From the NCBI GenBank assembly GCA_016934855.1, contig JAFGSA010000046.1, positions 108,050 through 172,049 on the forward strand: a DNA stretch of 64,000 bases, given 5' to 3'. The notes under the pieces were generated by a model. The model had not been told where the DNA came from. It did not search any database and saw nothing but the letters and a program-made list of their open reading frames with translations. This document shows, piece after piece, positions 44,137-52,565 of the stretch; the first letter of the stretch is position 1; the number at the start of each line of letters is the position of its first letter. Made by a program: the position numbers and the translations under genes. The stretch is from Elusimicrobiota bacterium. Lineage in GTDB: Bacteria > CG03 > SLGR01 > JAFGSA01.

Positions 44137-46140
44137 TTATCCGTCCATACCATATTTGCCTTTGGAGATAAACGAAACGCCGCATCTGCCGGAGCCGTAA
44201 CCGCAGCCCGCCCTTTTTGTTATCCTCTTCCTTATGGTCCGTATGGCGCTGCAGTTCCATATTTCAGCAAGCTCCTGCTTCTCGACATTGCCGATGACCA
44301 TATCTTCGCACAGGCCGTGTACAGCCACAGCGCCGTCTATATCTATATGCAGCTGCTGCCACGGCCACAGACATCTTCCTTCACAGTCTGCCTCCCCGGA
44401 CCGGGTATGACCCTTTACCCCGGACTGCCCGGCACCTATATCTATCGGCAGCAGACTGGAGAAGTGTATGCGCTTCTCGGCTGATTCGCGGCATATCGCG
44501 CGCACTTTTGCCGATATATAATCAGCCGTGCTCTTATTCGCATAGAGATCCCCCCGCTGCCCGCTGTCACACAGCGGCATTACCTGCAAGCTGCCGAAAC
44601 CGTTCTTCTGCGCGAATTCCATTATATTATCCAGTTCCCTGTAATTCTCCTTCATCAGCACCATCTGCAGTTTGAGTTCGATGTCAGACGGGAACTTCTT
44701 TCCCAGCCTGTATTCGTTTATCATGTCTATATTTCTCATCAGGTCTTTGAAGCCGCCGCCTACCCGTATACTTTCGTATGCAGGCCCGGTGAACGCATCA
44801 ACAGACATAATGAGCAGCACTTTTTTCCCGTTAAACGTCTCAAGCCTCTGCCTGTCGATGAGCAGCCCGTTGGTTACGATACAATGCTGTATTTGAGGAT
44901 ATCCTGAGGCTCTCTCAAACAGCGGATCGAAATAAGGAGAGAGGAATACCTCGCCGCCCGTCCATATGATTTTTTCCAGAAAAGGCATCAGCTCCGCGAG
45001 TTCTTTCGCAGTTTTTTCCGGTATATCCCATCGTTTCTTCCAGACGGAACACATTACACACTTCAGGTTGCATTTACTGGTCATGGTTACATAGATGCTC
45101 CGGGGCCTGGAACACAGGACGGTTTTCTTCTCCGCTATCTCAATATCATTCAGTATCCTGTTCCTTGTCCTGAAGTTACCGTCATCGGGAGAGGCTTTAA
45201 GTGCCGACCGGAACTCTTTGATCGACTTCCTGTGCCTGTTATTATCCCGATGAAGAATGCCCATCCTGATGTGCATCTCAACGCTCTCATACCCGTTTTC
45301 GGATGCCTTGCCGTATTCGCGGATAGCCGAGTCATATTCATTTAGATCCCGGTATATATCTCCGAGGAAGGTATTTACTTCCGCTCGATCCGGATCGCGT
45401 TCCGATGCGATGCGGAGCTCCCTCACGGCATGCCTGTATTCCCCTTTTCCATAATACGCTCTTCCCATCACAAGATGCACGTCGCAGCCGTCAGATCCTT
45501 TATCCGCCGCCCGGCGCGTCTCCTCCAGGGCACGGCTGTATTCTCCTTTTTTCTCGTAAATCCGTCCGATCGCGGCATTGCATTCTCCTTTTTCCGGACA
45601 CAGCCCGGAAGCTCTTTCGAATTCAGCAATCGCCTCGTCTAGCCTGCCGGCTTTTTCGTAAATCCTGCCGAAGCATGTCAGCGTGTCGTAGTCCCCGCCA
45701 TGGCATTCTATCGCCCTTTTCATATATTCCACGGCTTTACCGTATTCGTTCATTTCGGAGCAGACACGGCCAAGGTCTTTGAGCACACCGGCTCCGCCGA
45801 ACCCCATCCCCAGCGCGCGCTCGAGTTCGATTACTGCCGCGCCATAGTCTCCCATCCTTTCCCTGAGCCGTCCTATCTCGGCATGCGCTTCGCCATGCGC
45901 AGGGTTCAGTTCGAGAACCCTCAGGAATTCTGACAGCGCGGAATCATAATCCCCCAGATCGCGGCAAATGCGGCCGATGTTCATCCTGGCGGCTGCCTCG
46001 TCAAACCCGCTTTTCATGGCTTTCCTGTATTCTCTTATCGCCTTTCTGCGGTTCCCCTGCGCTTCGTGCATGCAGGCGGAATCGAAATATGCGCCGGCCC
46101 CGCTCTTTTCCAGACGGTCATTCTGCGATAGCACCTTCAT
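44137..46140 (-). CDS. TPR-radical SAM-SPASM protein with Cys/Gly-rich terminus
   Basis: A 667-residue group A protein. The start is ATG 46138-46140, which overlaps the upstream TGA as ATGA. Nine or ten TPRs (residues 15-320), linker NRILNDIEIAEKKTVLCSRPR, rSAM C357, C361, C364 (CNLKCVMC), WTGGEVFLSPYF and MSVDAFTGPAYE, where SIDG has become SVDA. The tail has CLWPWQQLHI, HGLC, EIWN and then a divergent end, GCGYGSGRCGVSF, in place of the CxxxC plus CVxG ending. The changed C-terminal cysteine spacing may alter the last cluster ligand. Substrate unknown. Confidence 0.95.
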   Translation of the reverse strand: MKVLSQNDRLEKSGAGAYFDSACMHEAQGNRRKAIREYRKAMKSGFDEAAARMNIGRICRDLGDYDSALSEFLRVLELNPAHGEAHAEIGRLRERMGDYGAAVIELERALGMGFGGAGVLKDLGRVCSEMNEYGKAVEYMKRAIECHGGDYDTLTCFGRIYEKAGRLDEAIAEFERASGLCPEKGECNAAIGRIYEKKGEYSRALEETRRAADKGSDGCDVHLVMGRAYYGKGEYRHAVRELRIASERDPDRAEVNTFLGDIYRDLNEYDSAIREYGKASENGYESVEMHIRMGILHRDNNRHRKSIKEFRSALKASPDDGNFRTRNRILNDIEIAEKKTVLCSRPRSIYVTMTSKCNLKCVMCSVWKKRWDIPEKTAKELAELMPFLEKIIWTGGEVFLSPYFDPLFERASGYPQIQHCIVTNGLLIDRQRLETFNGKKVLLIMSVDAFTGPAYESIRVGGGFKDLMRNIDMINEYRLGKKFPSDIELKLQMVLMKENYRELDNIMEFAQKNGFGSLQVMPLCDSGQRGDLYANKSTADYISAKVRAICRESAEKRIHFSSLLPIDIGAGQSGVKGHTRSGEADCEGRCLWPWQQLHIDIDGAVAVHGLCEDMVIGNVEKQELAEIWNCSAIRTIRKRITKRAGCGYGSGRCGVSFISKGKYGMDG

Positions 46141-47417
46141 ATCGAGAGTCCCATGCAATCCCTCGTTATAGGGCTGGACAGGCATATATTGTTACAGAGC
46201 CCCGCCATCTTTTTTTCGAGTATGCTCTTCCTGTAATTTATCATGGCTTCGCTGTTCCATATTCCGGACAGGGAATCCTCTTCTATGTTCCCCACTTTCC
46301 GGGAACAGAGGCAATGAGGTTTTACCTGCCCGCCTATATCTATGAATAGATGCTGCCACGGCCAGTAGCAGAATATATCCGCGGCCGCCGTCTTTTTCGC
46401 GGCTGTTTTTCCGCTTTCGCCGCCATGGCCGGCTCCGCCCATGGCAGGCAGCCAGTTATGAAACGTCAGGCCGTATTCTCCGGCACGCGCGCTTATCCTT
46501 ACGACGGCTTCCCTTATATGATCGGCGGCGGCCCGGTCCCCCGTCAGGAATATATTCTCCTCTCCGTCGATATAATCCACCGGAGTCAGAGTGAGGTCGT
46601 CGAAACCGTACTCCTTTGCGAATTCTACCGCATCTGTTATCTCTTTATAATTGGATTTCATGACAACATAATTTATCGACGTGGTCATCCTGCGGCCTTC
46701 CGGCATCGAATTCCTGCTCTTTTCCTTTTCTTCGTTTATAAGCCTCGCGCTGCGCTTAAGGTCGTCATAATCTGCGCCCCGCCTGATATTCTCGTAGGTA
46801 TTCCTGTCTATACCGTCTATGGAATAAGTAAGATTCATATTGGCCCGCGCCAGTTTTTCCGCCCATTTTCTGTCGATCAGCAATCCGTCGGTCACGACCG
46901 TCTGGTGAAGACGGAGGTTTCGGGCGGCAGCATCGAACAACCCTTCAAAATGCTTCGAGAGGAATACTTCGCCGCCCAGCCACATCACCCTTTTAAGATA
47001 CGGCAGTATCCCGTGTATGTCGCTGACCGCGCGCCCGGGTATATCCCACTGCTTTTTCCAGCTGCTGCACATTATGCACCTGAGATTACAGCGCGTCGTA
47101 AGGACCGCGCCCAGGCCCCGCGGCCTTGACTCGAGCGTCAGCTTCTTTTCCGATATCTCTGTTTCGTTAAGTACCTCGTTACTGAAAAATACGTCATTTT
47201 TATCACGATGAGCATCTCCTGCTTTTTTAAACTCGGACACGGAAGCGCCGTATTCTCCCGTCTCCCTGTATACCCTTCCCATAGCCATATGGATATGTTC
47301 GTTGTCATATCCCCCGCTCAGGGCAGCCCTGAAAGATCCCAGCGCCCGGCCGTAATCCGCAGCCTTTTCGTATCCCAGTCCGTCCCTGAAATGATCCGAA
47401 GCTTCCCGCGCCTTCAT
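46137..47417 (-). CDS. Radical SAM-SPASM protein with short TPR region
   Basis: A 426-residue group A protein. Two TPR-like motifs (residues 5-70) and the linker NEVLNETEISEKKLTLESRPR precede rSAM C110, C114, C117 (CNLRCIMC). WLGGEVFLSKHF, TDGLLIDRKWA and YSIDGIDRNTYE follow. The tail is CYWPWQHLFI, HCLC, GIWN, CNNIC, ending CMGLSI, closest to the gene at 10263-11393. Start ATG 47415-47417 has AAGGAG 6 nt upstream and forms an ATGA overlap with the stop of the 53-codon small ORF, so translation of the two is probably coupled. Confidence 0.95.
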   Translation of the reverse strand: MKAREASDHFRDGLGYEKAADYGRALGSFRAALSGGYDNEHIHMAMGRVYRETGEYGASVSEFKKAGDAHRDKNDVFFSNEVLNETEISEKKLTLESRPRGLGAVLTTRCNLRCIMCSSWKKQWDIPGRAVSDIHGILPYLKRVMWLGGEVFLSKHFEGLFDAAARNLRLHQTVVTDGLLIDRKWAEKLARANMNLTYSIDGIDRNTYENIRRGADYDDLKRSARLINEEKEKSRNSMPEGRRMTTSINYVVMKSNYKEITDAVEFAKEYGFDDLTLTPVDYIDGEENIFLTGDRAAADHIREAVVRISARAGEYGLTFHNWLPAMGGAGHGGESGKTAAKKTAAADIFCYWPWQHLFIDIGGQVKPHCLCSRKVGNIEEDSLSGIWNSEAMINYRKSILEKKMAGLCNNICLSSPITRDCMGLSI

Positions 47418-47575
47418 GATACGCTCCTTCCGGACTCAGCGAATGCAGAATGCCGCCCGGCAACCCCCGGCAGGCCCGCGGACCCTTCCTCAGCGGAAGA
47501 ACCGGCTCCGGCGGTCACATCCGCAACGGCCTTCTTGAACCTGATATCCTTAACCGGGGCGGCCATGATAACCAT
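47414..47575 (-). CDS. 53-residue small ORF, candidate precursor peptide
   Basis: A small ORF that accounts for an otherwise empty 132-nt gap between two rSAM genes. Start ATG 47573-47575 has GGGAAGGA (AAGGA 4 nt away); an alternative ATG lies at 47564-47566. It overlaps the upstream gene end by 26 nt and its TGA overlaps the downstream ATG as ATGA. The peptide begins MVIMAAPVKDIRFKKAVADV, then is Ala/Gly/Ser-rich with no cysteine and a late His and Phe (GRHSAFAESGRSVS). I recognise no family. Being the only short coding unit in an rSAM array makes it the best in-cluster candidate for a modified peptide. It could also be a leftover of a deleted gene; the upstream protein ends normally without it. 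Confidence 0.45.
   Translation of the reverse strand: MVIMAAPVKDIRFKKAVADVTAGAGSSAEEGSAGLPGVAGRHSAFAESGRSVS
47424..47429 (-). promoter_or_regulatory. Shine-Dalgarno inside the small ORF
   Basis: AAGGAG lies 6 nt before the ATG at 47415-47417 and within the last codons of the 53-codon ORF. This is one of the strongest Shine-Dalgarno sites in the window and fits coupled translation of the pair. Confidence 0.75.
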
Positions 47576-48491
47576 ATCGTCCTTCCCAATGTTTCGTCCA
47601 GCTCTTCTCATTCCCCTCCACCATGGCAGTGGGGCATGAACATTCCGTATTAGAGCACACCCGGGCACCGTCGTAGAAGCTGAAGCTCCCTTCGAGCAGA
47701 TTGCCGAGCGTCTCAAGGCAAACCGTGTCTTTCTTATCCACCTGCGAGCAGCATCTGTAAGCTGTGCCGTCCGGGTATACGACGGCATACACGCTTCCCA
47801 TAAGGCACTGCTTCCCCTGATTCGTCTTCGGCTCGCTTTCTTTCCATTCCATCTTCGTCCTTGTATCCCTTATAGCGGCGCGTTCTCTGGGATCCCTTCC
47901 GACCATCAGTAGCTTCCTCTCCTTTTCCGTATATCCTTCGGGATACATGCTGCCGTTAAATTCGCCCCTGTAAGGGAGGACCATGAATATATACCCTCTT
48001 TTCGAGAACTCGCCGTGATATTTTTCAGCCTCGGACAGATGAGGCGGGTATCCCACGTAATTCACGTACCCGATCTGGCATCCCGCGTTTTTCAGCAGGT
48101 CCAGCTTTTCGATATATTCCGCCGCTCCGGCAAACTCGGGGTGAAACGACGGCGTGAAGAAAACGTTGCCGGTATTTTTCACGCATCCGGCGAATCCGGC
48201 GGCATCGAAAGACATGTTCGTATCGACGCCGACACGGTGTTTTTCGGAAAGCCTCGAGACCAGTTGGGCGAAAGAAGGATATACTGACGGTTCGGCCCCG
48301 CTCATATGTATTATGCAGCTGCCGTACTTCGCGTAGACCGCGTCCCACGCTCCTGTCCATCTGTCCGGGCCCGGATAGACGTTCTCTTCGGATTTCTTTT
48401 CCCATATACCGTTGAAAAAGCAGTACGTGCATCTGTAATTGCACGAATAATGGATATTCCACGTAAAATACTTCCTGCCTTTAAACATCAT
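47550..48491 (-). CDS. Compact radical SAM protein, group B, GAEP variant
   Basis: A 313-residue group B protein without TPRs. The start is ATG 48489-48491 (followed by a second ATG), forming an ATGA overlap with the upstream stop. The rSAM cysteines are C17, C21, C24 (CNYRCTYC). The motif that is GGEP in all its relatives reads SGAEPSVYPSF, a Gly-to-Ala change next to the SAM amino group binding strand. PSFHPEF, NYVGYPPHL and NGSMYPEGYTEKE follow. The tail has CLMGSVYAVVYPDG…RCC…TECSCPTAM and ends EKSWTKHWEGRYGYHGRPG. It is most similar to the next gene upstream. Confidence 0.94.
   Translation of the reverse strand: MMFKGRKYFTWNIHYSCNYRCTYCFFNGIWEKKSEENVYPGPDRWTGAWDAVYAKYGSCIIHMSGAEPSVYPSFAQLVSRLSEKHRVGVDTNMSFDAAGFAGCVKNTGNVFFTPSFHPEFAGAAEYIEKLDLLKNAGCQIGYVNYVGYPPHLSEAEKYHGEFSKRGYIFMVLPYRGEFNGSMYPEGYTEKERKLLMVGRDPRERAAIRDTRTKMEWKESEPKTNQGKQCLMGSVYAVVYPDGTAYRCCSQVDKKDTVCLETLGNLLEGSFSFYDGARVCSNTECSCPTAMVEGNEKSWTKHWEGRYGYHGRPG
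47580..47587 (-). promoter_or_regulatory. Shine-Dalgarno for the small ORF
   Basis: GGGAAGGA on the minus strand lies 4 nt before the ATG at 47573-47575, inside the last codons of the upstream rSAM gene. It is the main evidence that the small ORF is translated. Confidence 0.5.
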
Positions 48492-49414
48492 CCGGTCCTG
48501 TTCTGCCAATGGTCCTTCCATCGGCGCTCTTCGCCGACTATCATGGCAAACGGGCAGCTGCATTCCGCGTAAGGGCATTCCCGCGGCCCGTCGTAGAAGC
48601 TGAAAGTCCCTTCCAGCATGTTACCCAGCAGGCCCCAGTTTTCCCAGGTCATGCAGCACCTGTGGGCATTTCCGTCCGGGTGGACTTTCGCGTACACCTG
48701 GCCCATCATGCATAATTTTCCTTCCCTGGTATTCCTGTCCCCGCCGTACCAGTCCAGCATATCCCGCGTGGGTTTGCCAGCGGCGGTGTCTCCTTCTTCT
48801 TTTTTATCCCCGGGACTCCCGTTTTTACCTTCTATCATCATCCTTTCTTCTTCCGTATAAGCGCCGGGGTATTCCCTGCCAGCGTATTCGCCCCGAAACG
48901 GCATTACCGTGATATTGAAGCCTTTTTCACCGGCCAGGCGCCTGTATTCCGCCAGTTTTCCCAGGTTAGGAGGGTAGGCCACGAAATTCATGCCGTGTAC
49001 CTTGCATCCGGCATCCCTGAGCTTCAGCAGTTTGTCTATATATCCGCCCATGTCTTCGTAACCGGGATGAAAAGCGTTGGAGAAGCCTATTTTTTCGGGG
49101 TTTTTGACGGTTTTTATAAACCTTCCTACGTCAAAAGACAGGTTCGTATCGAATCCCAGGGTATGCTTCTCCGCAATCGCGCCGGTCAGCTCGAATATAC
49201 CCGGGTAATCGAAGGGCTCACCGCCGGTTATGTGCACATGGCAGGATCCGTACCTGCCATGGATGCCATCCCAGACCGATATCCATTTTTCTATCCCCGG
49301 GTATACATTCTTCTTCTGCAGTTCTTCCCACTTGCCGCTGAAGAAACAGTATTCGCACCTGTATCTGCAGTCATAATGTATGTCCCAGGTAAAAAACCTC
49401 TTAATGATTTCCAT
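48488..49414 (-). CDS. Compact radical SAM protein, group B
   Basis: A 308-residue protein starting almost directly with the barrel: C16, C20, C23 in CRYRCEYC (Arg replaces the usual Asn). HITGGEPFDYPG, TNLSFD, AFHPGYED, NFVAYPPNL and AGREYPGAYTEEE follow. The tail has CMMGQVYAKVHPDG, then RCC, and AECSCPFAM, ending ERRWKDHW. The start overlaps the upstream gene by 14 nt. With its downstream neighbour it looks like a local duplication: both lack TPRs, both have CFFxGxWE after the third cysteine and both keep an ECSCP tail. Reaction and substrate unknown. Confidence 0.94.
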   Translation of the reverse strand: MEIIKRFFTWDIHYDCRYRCEYCFFSGKWEELQKKNVYPGIEKWISVWDGIHGRYGSCHVHITGGEPFDYPGIFELTGAIAEKHTLGFDTNLSFDVGRFIKTVKNPEKIGFSNAFHPGYEDMGGYIDKLLKLRDAGCKVHGMNFVAYPPNLGKLAEYRRLAGEKGFNITVMPFRGEYAGREYPGAYTEEERMMIEGKNGSPGDKKEEGDTAAGKPTRDMLDWYGGDRNTREGKLCMMGQVYAKVHPDGNAHRCCMTWENWGLLGNMLEGTFSFYDGPRECPYAECSCPFAMIVGEERRWKDHWQNRTG

Positions 49415-50396
49415 CGGTTTTGTTCTTGTACTTTTTATGAGGCAGCGCCTCCCACATCGAGTGCCATGAATCGCTTTCTGCGAGCATGGCCTTGAAACAC
49501 GGGCAGTTCGCCGCCCGGCATTCCCGGGGCTCGCCCAGCAGCCTGAAATCCCCGTCGTGTATTATATTCCCGAGTACGCCGGAATCCCTGCCTGCGGCGC
49601 CGGCGCAGCACCGGGTGACTTCTCCGTCCGGATGTATGACCGCATACATATAACCCATCAGGCATACCCTGCCTTTCTTCACGCCGTTTTCGCTGTCCCT
49701 TTTCCCGGCGTTCCATTCGTACCACTTGGTGTTCAGCTCTCTGGCTTTGGGATCCTTTGCCTTAACAGCCGCCCCGTATATAAGTTCCCTTTCCTCGGAA
49801 GTATAATCGCGGGGATATTCCCGACCGCCGTATTTTCCCGTGAACGGGAGAAACTTGAACATGATGTTCTTGTCTTCCACCGTCTTCTTGAAATATTCCA
49901 GCCTGTCAAGCTGCGGCGGATACGCCACGTAGCATATCGTAGAGATAAACCCGCTGTTATGAAGAAATAGCACGCGTTCGAGAAAATCATGTATATCGTT
50001 GAACTCCGGATGAAAACTGGCCGAAACAGCGATGCTCCCAGGTTCCACCTTGCGCGCAAACTCCCTCTCATCGAAACTCAGGTTGGTAGTGATATCTATC
50101 GAATGGTTCCTTGCCACGGCGGCTATTATATCGATGAACCCGGGGTATATGGAAGGCTCCCCGCCGGAGAACCTGACGACGCAGGACCCGTAAAGGCCGT
50201 ACATCCTGTCCCATATCTGCTTCCAGCGGTCCGGACCCGGGTAGAGCGGCGTGGGAACGTCATCCCTCCAGGTCTCGCAGTATGAACACCTGTAGTTACA
50301 GTCGTGCGTGAGTTCCCAGTTCCAGTATACCCTGTAAGGCGCGCGGTTCCTCGGCGTATCTATTTTCTTTGCGGGACCGTTCATGTTTATATGCAT
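49401..50396 (-). CDS. Compact radical SAM protein, group B
   Basis: A 331-residue group B protein. The start is ATG 50394-50396, supported by AAGGGAG with a 5-nt spacing; the frame stays open another 72 nt but has no support there. The rSAM cysteines are C33, C37, C40 (CNYRCSYC), then FSGGEPSIYPGF, TTNLSFD, ASFHPEF, CYVAYPPQL and GGREYPRDYTSEE. The tail is CLMGYMYAVIHPDG, RCC, then ANCPCFKAM and WHSMW. Only one nucleotide separates it from the upstream TGA. It is the most complete example of the group B motif set and useful as a family reference. Confidence 0.94.
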   Translation of the reverse strand: MHINMNGPAKKIDTPRNRAPYRVYWNWELTHDCNYRCSYCETWRDDVPTPLYPGPDRWKQIWDRMYGLYGSCVVRFSGGEPSIYPGFIDIIAAVARNHSIDITTNLSFDEREFARKVEPGSIAVSASFHPEFNDIHDFLERVLFLHNSGFISTICYVAYPPQLDRLEYFKKTVEDKNIMFKFLPFTGKYGGREYPRDYTSEERELIYGAAVKAKDPKARELNTKWYEWNAGKRDSENGVKKGRVCLMGYMYAVIHPDGEVTRCCAGAAGRDSGVLGNIIHDGDFRLLGEPRECRAANCPCFKAMLAESDSWHSMWEALPHKKYKNKTDGNH

Positions 50397-50397
50397 A

Positions 50398-51495
50398 TCA
50401 GCTCCCTTCAAGCTGTTCTTTCGGCAGCGCGCGGGCCAGGCAGGCCTCGTTGCACCACCCCGATACATCTCCCGCGATAATCCTCTGCCTGTATTCCTTC
50501 ATGATCCCGCTGTTCCACACGGCGGCGAACCCGTCATCGAGTATATTGCCCGCGACGATCCTGCAGCTGCAGTCGGGTTTCACGCTGCCGTCGTAATTGA
50601 TGAACATCCTGTTCCACGGCAGCTTGCAGATCTTCTCGCGCTTTATTTTCACATCCCGGCTATCCGCGCTGTAATCGCCCACGAACTCCTCCCTGACCCT
50701 GTCGGTATCTTCCCTATTACCCCCGAGCAGGCTGCCGAAGGTATACTCGAAGCTTACTCCCAGCTCTGCGGACCTGGCTTCGACCTCTCCGATGATATCC
50801 ATGAGCCGGGAGCATTTTTCCGCGTCTCTATCCAGGATGAAATCCTCCGACGGGATCCTGCCGGGTCTTAAAAAATCGAAGTTCAGCCGCCCGATACCAT
50901 GCCTGCCGCAGAAATCGGGGAACCTGCGCAGCTGGTCGAGATTGGAGCGCATGACTACGGCAGTCAGTGACAGATGGGACCTGGCCGCGGCCCTGCCGTA
51001 AGCCTTGCCGACAAGTCGAAGCCCCCTCTCGAGATCCTCGAACCTGGCGTTCTTTCTCAGTTTCTCGTAGGTCCGTTTTTCCGGGGAATCCGCGGAAAAA
51101 TTGAGCACTGCGGAATTCGAAGCCAGGAGCTCCGCCCAGCGGCTGTCTATCAGCAGCCCGTTCGTGGTTATCCTGTGGAGTATCCGCGGAAACCGGTCTG
51201 AGATGAGGCAGAACATCTCCCTGAAATAATCCACGAGGAAGACTTCGCCGCCCTGCCAGTCTATAAGTTCCACGAAGGGAAGGACGGGTAATATCTCGTC
51301 AAAGCCCTTTTCAGGGAACGTCCCGCCGCCCTCTCTTACCCTGCTGCAGAAGATGCAGTCCAGGTTGCACAAGGTGGTCAGCACGAAGAAAAGGAACCTG
51401 GGCATGGAACCTATTTCCGTCTTTTTCCATACCTCATCGCCGCTCAGCATAATGTTCTTATCGAAAATATCCTTGAACATGCCGGTACGCGTCAT
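50398..51495 (-). CDS. Radical SAM-SPASM protein without TPRs
   Basis: A 365-residue group A-type protein. The start is ATG 51493-51495 (ATGA overlap with the upstream stop); a longer open frame to 51747 only shadows the neighbour. The rSAM cysteines are C43, C47, C50 in CNLDCIFC. WQGGEVFLVDYF and TTNGLLIDSRWA match the next gene upstream almost word for word, but SIDG is replaced by FSADSPEKRTYE. The tail has CKLPWNRMFI, DCSC, AVWN and CNEAC. The pair at 50398 and 51492 is probably a fairly recent tandem duplication. No array linker remains apart from a trace (EVWKKTEIGSMPR). Confidence 0.95.
   Translation of the reverse strand: MTRTGMFKDIFDKNIMLSGDEVWKKTEIGSMPRFLFFVLTTLCNLDCIFCSRVREGGGTFPEKGFDEILPVLPFVELIDWQGGEVFLVDYFREMFCLISDRFPRILHRITTNGLLIDSRWAELLASNSAVLNFSADSPEKRTYEKLRKNARFEDLERGLRLVGKAYGRAAARSHLSLTAVVMRSNLDQLRRFPDFCGRHGIGRLNFDFLRPGRIPSEDFILDRDAEKCSRLMDIIGEVEARSAELGVSFEYTFGSLLGGNREDTDRVREEFVGDYSADSRDVKIKREKICKLPWNRMFINYDGSVKPDCSCRIVAGNILDDGFAAVWNSGIMKEYRQRIIAGDVSGWCNEACLARALPKEQLEGS
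50402..50408 (-). promoter_or_regulatory. Shine-Dalgarno deciding the start at 50396
   Basis: AAGGGAG on the minus strand spans the final codons of the upstream gene, 5 nt before the ATG at 50394-50396. It supports this start over the open frame reaching 50468. Confidence 0.75.
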
Positions 51496-52565
51496 GGCCG
51501 TTCCGCCCGCGCATCTATCCTGCCGGTAAACTGGTATTCCCTGACGGCATTTCTTATACAGGTCTGCGAACACCAGTTTTCGTAATTTCCCTGCATCAGC
51601 CGCCGCCGGTATTCCTTCATCGTCCCGCCGTTCCATATTTCCCCGAGACTTTCCTCGAGCAGGTTCCCCGCGAAATGGCTGCACAGGCAGTCCGGCTTGA
51701 CCCGGCCGCGGTAATCCACGAACAGCCTCTGCCAGGGGAGATTGCACTTCAGCCCGCCGCTCCCGCCGCGCGGCTTCCGGCTGTCATCCCCGCCGAGAAA
51801 AGAGCTGAAAGTATAATCAAAACCTATACCGGATTTTTCGCATTCTTCTTTCATTTCCGGGAGTATCTTCCTGAGATGTTCCATCGCCCCGGCATCCTTC
51901 CTGAAAAAAATATCTTCTTCGTAACCGAGTTCCGGCCTGAGAAAATCAAGACAGATATCCCTGAAGCCGTGTTCCCTGCAGAACGCCGGGAGTAGATGAA
52001 GTTCCCCTATATTTCTTTTCATGACTACGGAGGTCATATAGAGCGAAGGCTCCCTGCCTTTGCGGGCATAGGCGTTTTTAAGGGTATCGATGCTTCTCAG
52101 GAGTTCTCCGAACCTGCCGCCTTTTCGTATACTCTCGTACGTCTTTTCCGTAACCGCGTCTATGGAGTACTGTATATTGCACTTTGACGAAGCAAAGATC
52201 CCGGCCCACCGGCTGTCTATGAGCAGACCGTTGGTCGTTATCCTCTGAAGTATGCCGGGATACTCCGCGACCTCCAGGAACAACTTCCTGAAATAATCTA
52301 CCAGGAACACCTCCCCCCCCTGCCAGTCCACTATCTCCAGAACGGGAAGAAGGGGCCGGATCTTTTTCACCGCTTCGAAAGGCAGCGTCCAGTCGCCGTC
52401 CCTGCTCCTGGCGCACATGATGCACTTCAGATTGCACCTGTTAGTGATTATGAAATAGATCATCCTGGGACCGGATTCCAGCACGGTCTCTTTATAGAGT
52501 TCTTCTTCGTTCTTCTTCCTGTTCTCCAGGCAATTTCTGTTCATATCATTCTTCGGGAACATCAT
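51492..52565 (-). CDS. Radical SAM-SPASM protein without TPRs
   Basis: A 357-residue protein. A short N-terminus with linker remnant (ENRKKNEEELYKETVLESGPR) precedes rSAM C44, C48, C51 (CNLKCIMC). WQGGEVFLVDYFRKLF, TTNGLLIDSRWA and YSIDAVTEKTYESIRKG follow. The tail has CNLPWQRLFV, DCLC, EIWN and CSQTC, with an Arg/Ala-rich end. Start ATG 52563-52565 forms an ATGA overlap with the upstream B12-rSAM gene, suggesting coupled synthesis. It is sister to the gene immediately downstream; SIDA here versus SADS there shows that this loop changed after duplication. Confidence 0.95.
   Translation of the reverse strand: MMFPKNDMNRNCLENRKKNEEELYKETVLESGPRMIYFIITNRCNLKCIMCARSRDGDWTLPFEAVKKIRPLLPVLEIVDWQGGEVFLVDYFRKLFLEVAEYPGILQRITTNGLLIDSRWAGIFASSKCNIQYSIDAVTEKTYESIRKGGRFGELLRSIDTLKNAYARKGREPSLYMTSVVMKRNIGELHLLPAFCREHGFRDICLDFLRPELGYEEDIFFRKDAGAMEHLRKILPEMKEECEKSGIGFDYTFSSFLGGDDSRKPRGGSGGLKCNLPWQRLFVDYRGRVKPDCLCSHFAGNLLEESLGEIWNGGTMKEYRRRLMQGNYENWCSQTCIRNAVREYQFTGRIDARAERP

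Noticed and set aside
47414..47788. A 124-codon version of the small ORF extending back into the neighbouring rSAM gene
   Set aside because: The upstream part is an out-of-frame shadow of a well-conserved Cys-rich tail. Only the last 53 codons, after the Shine-Dalgarno, are kept as a candidate.
47550..50396. Assignment of the compact rSAM genes to a known cofactor or RiPP pathway (PQQ, mycofactocin, sactipeptide)
   Set aside because: No precursor, PqqD-like or leader-binding domain, protease or dehydrogenase of those pathways is present, and the group B motifs do not match the maturases I know.
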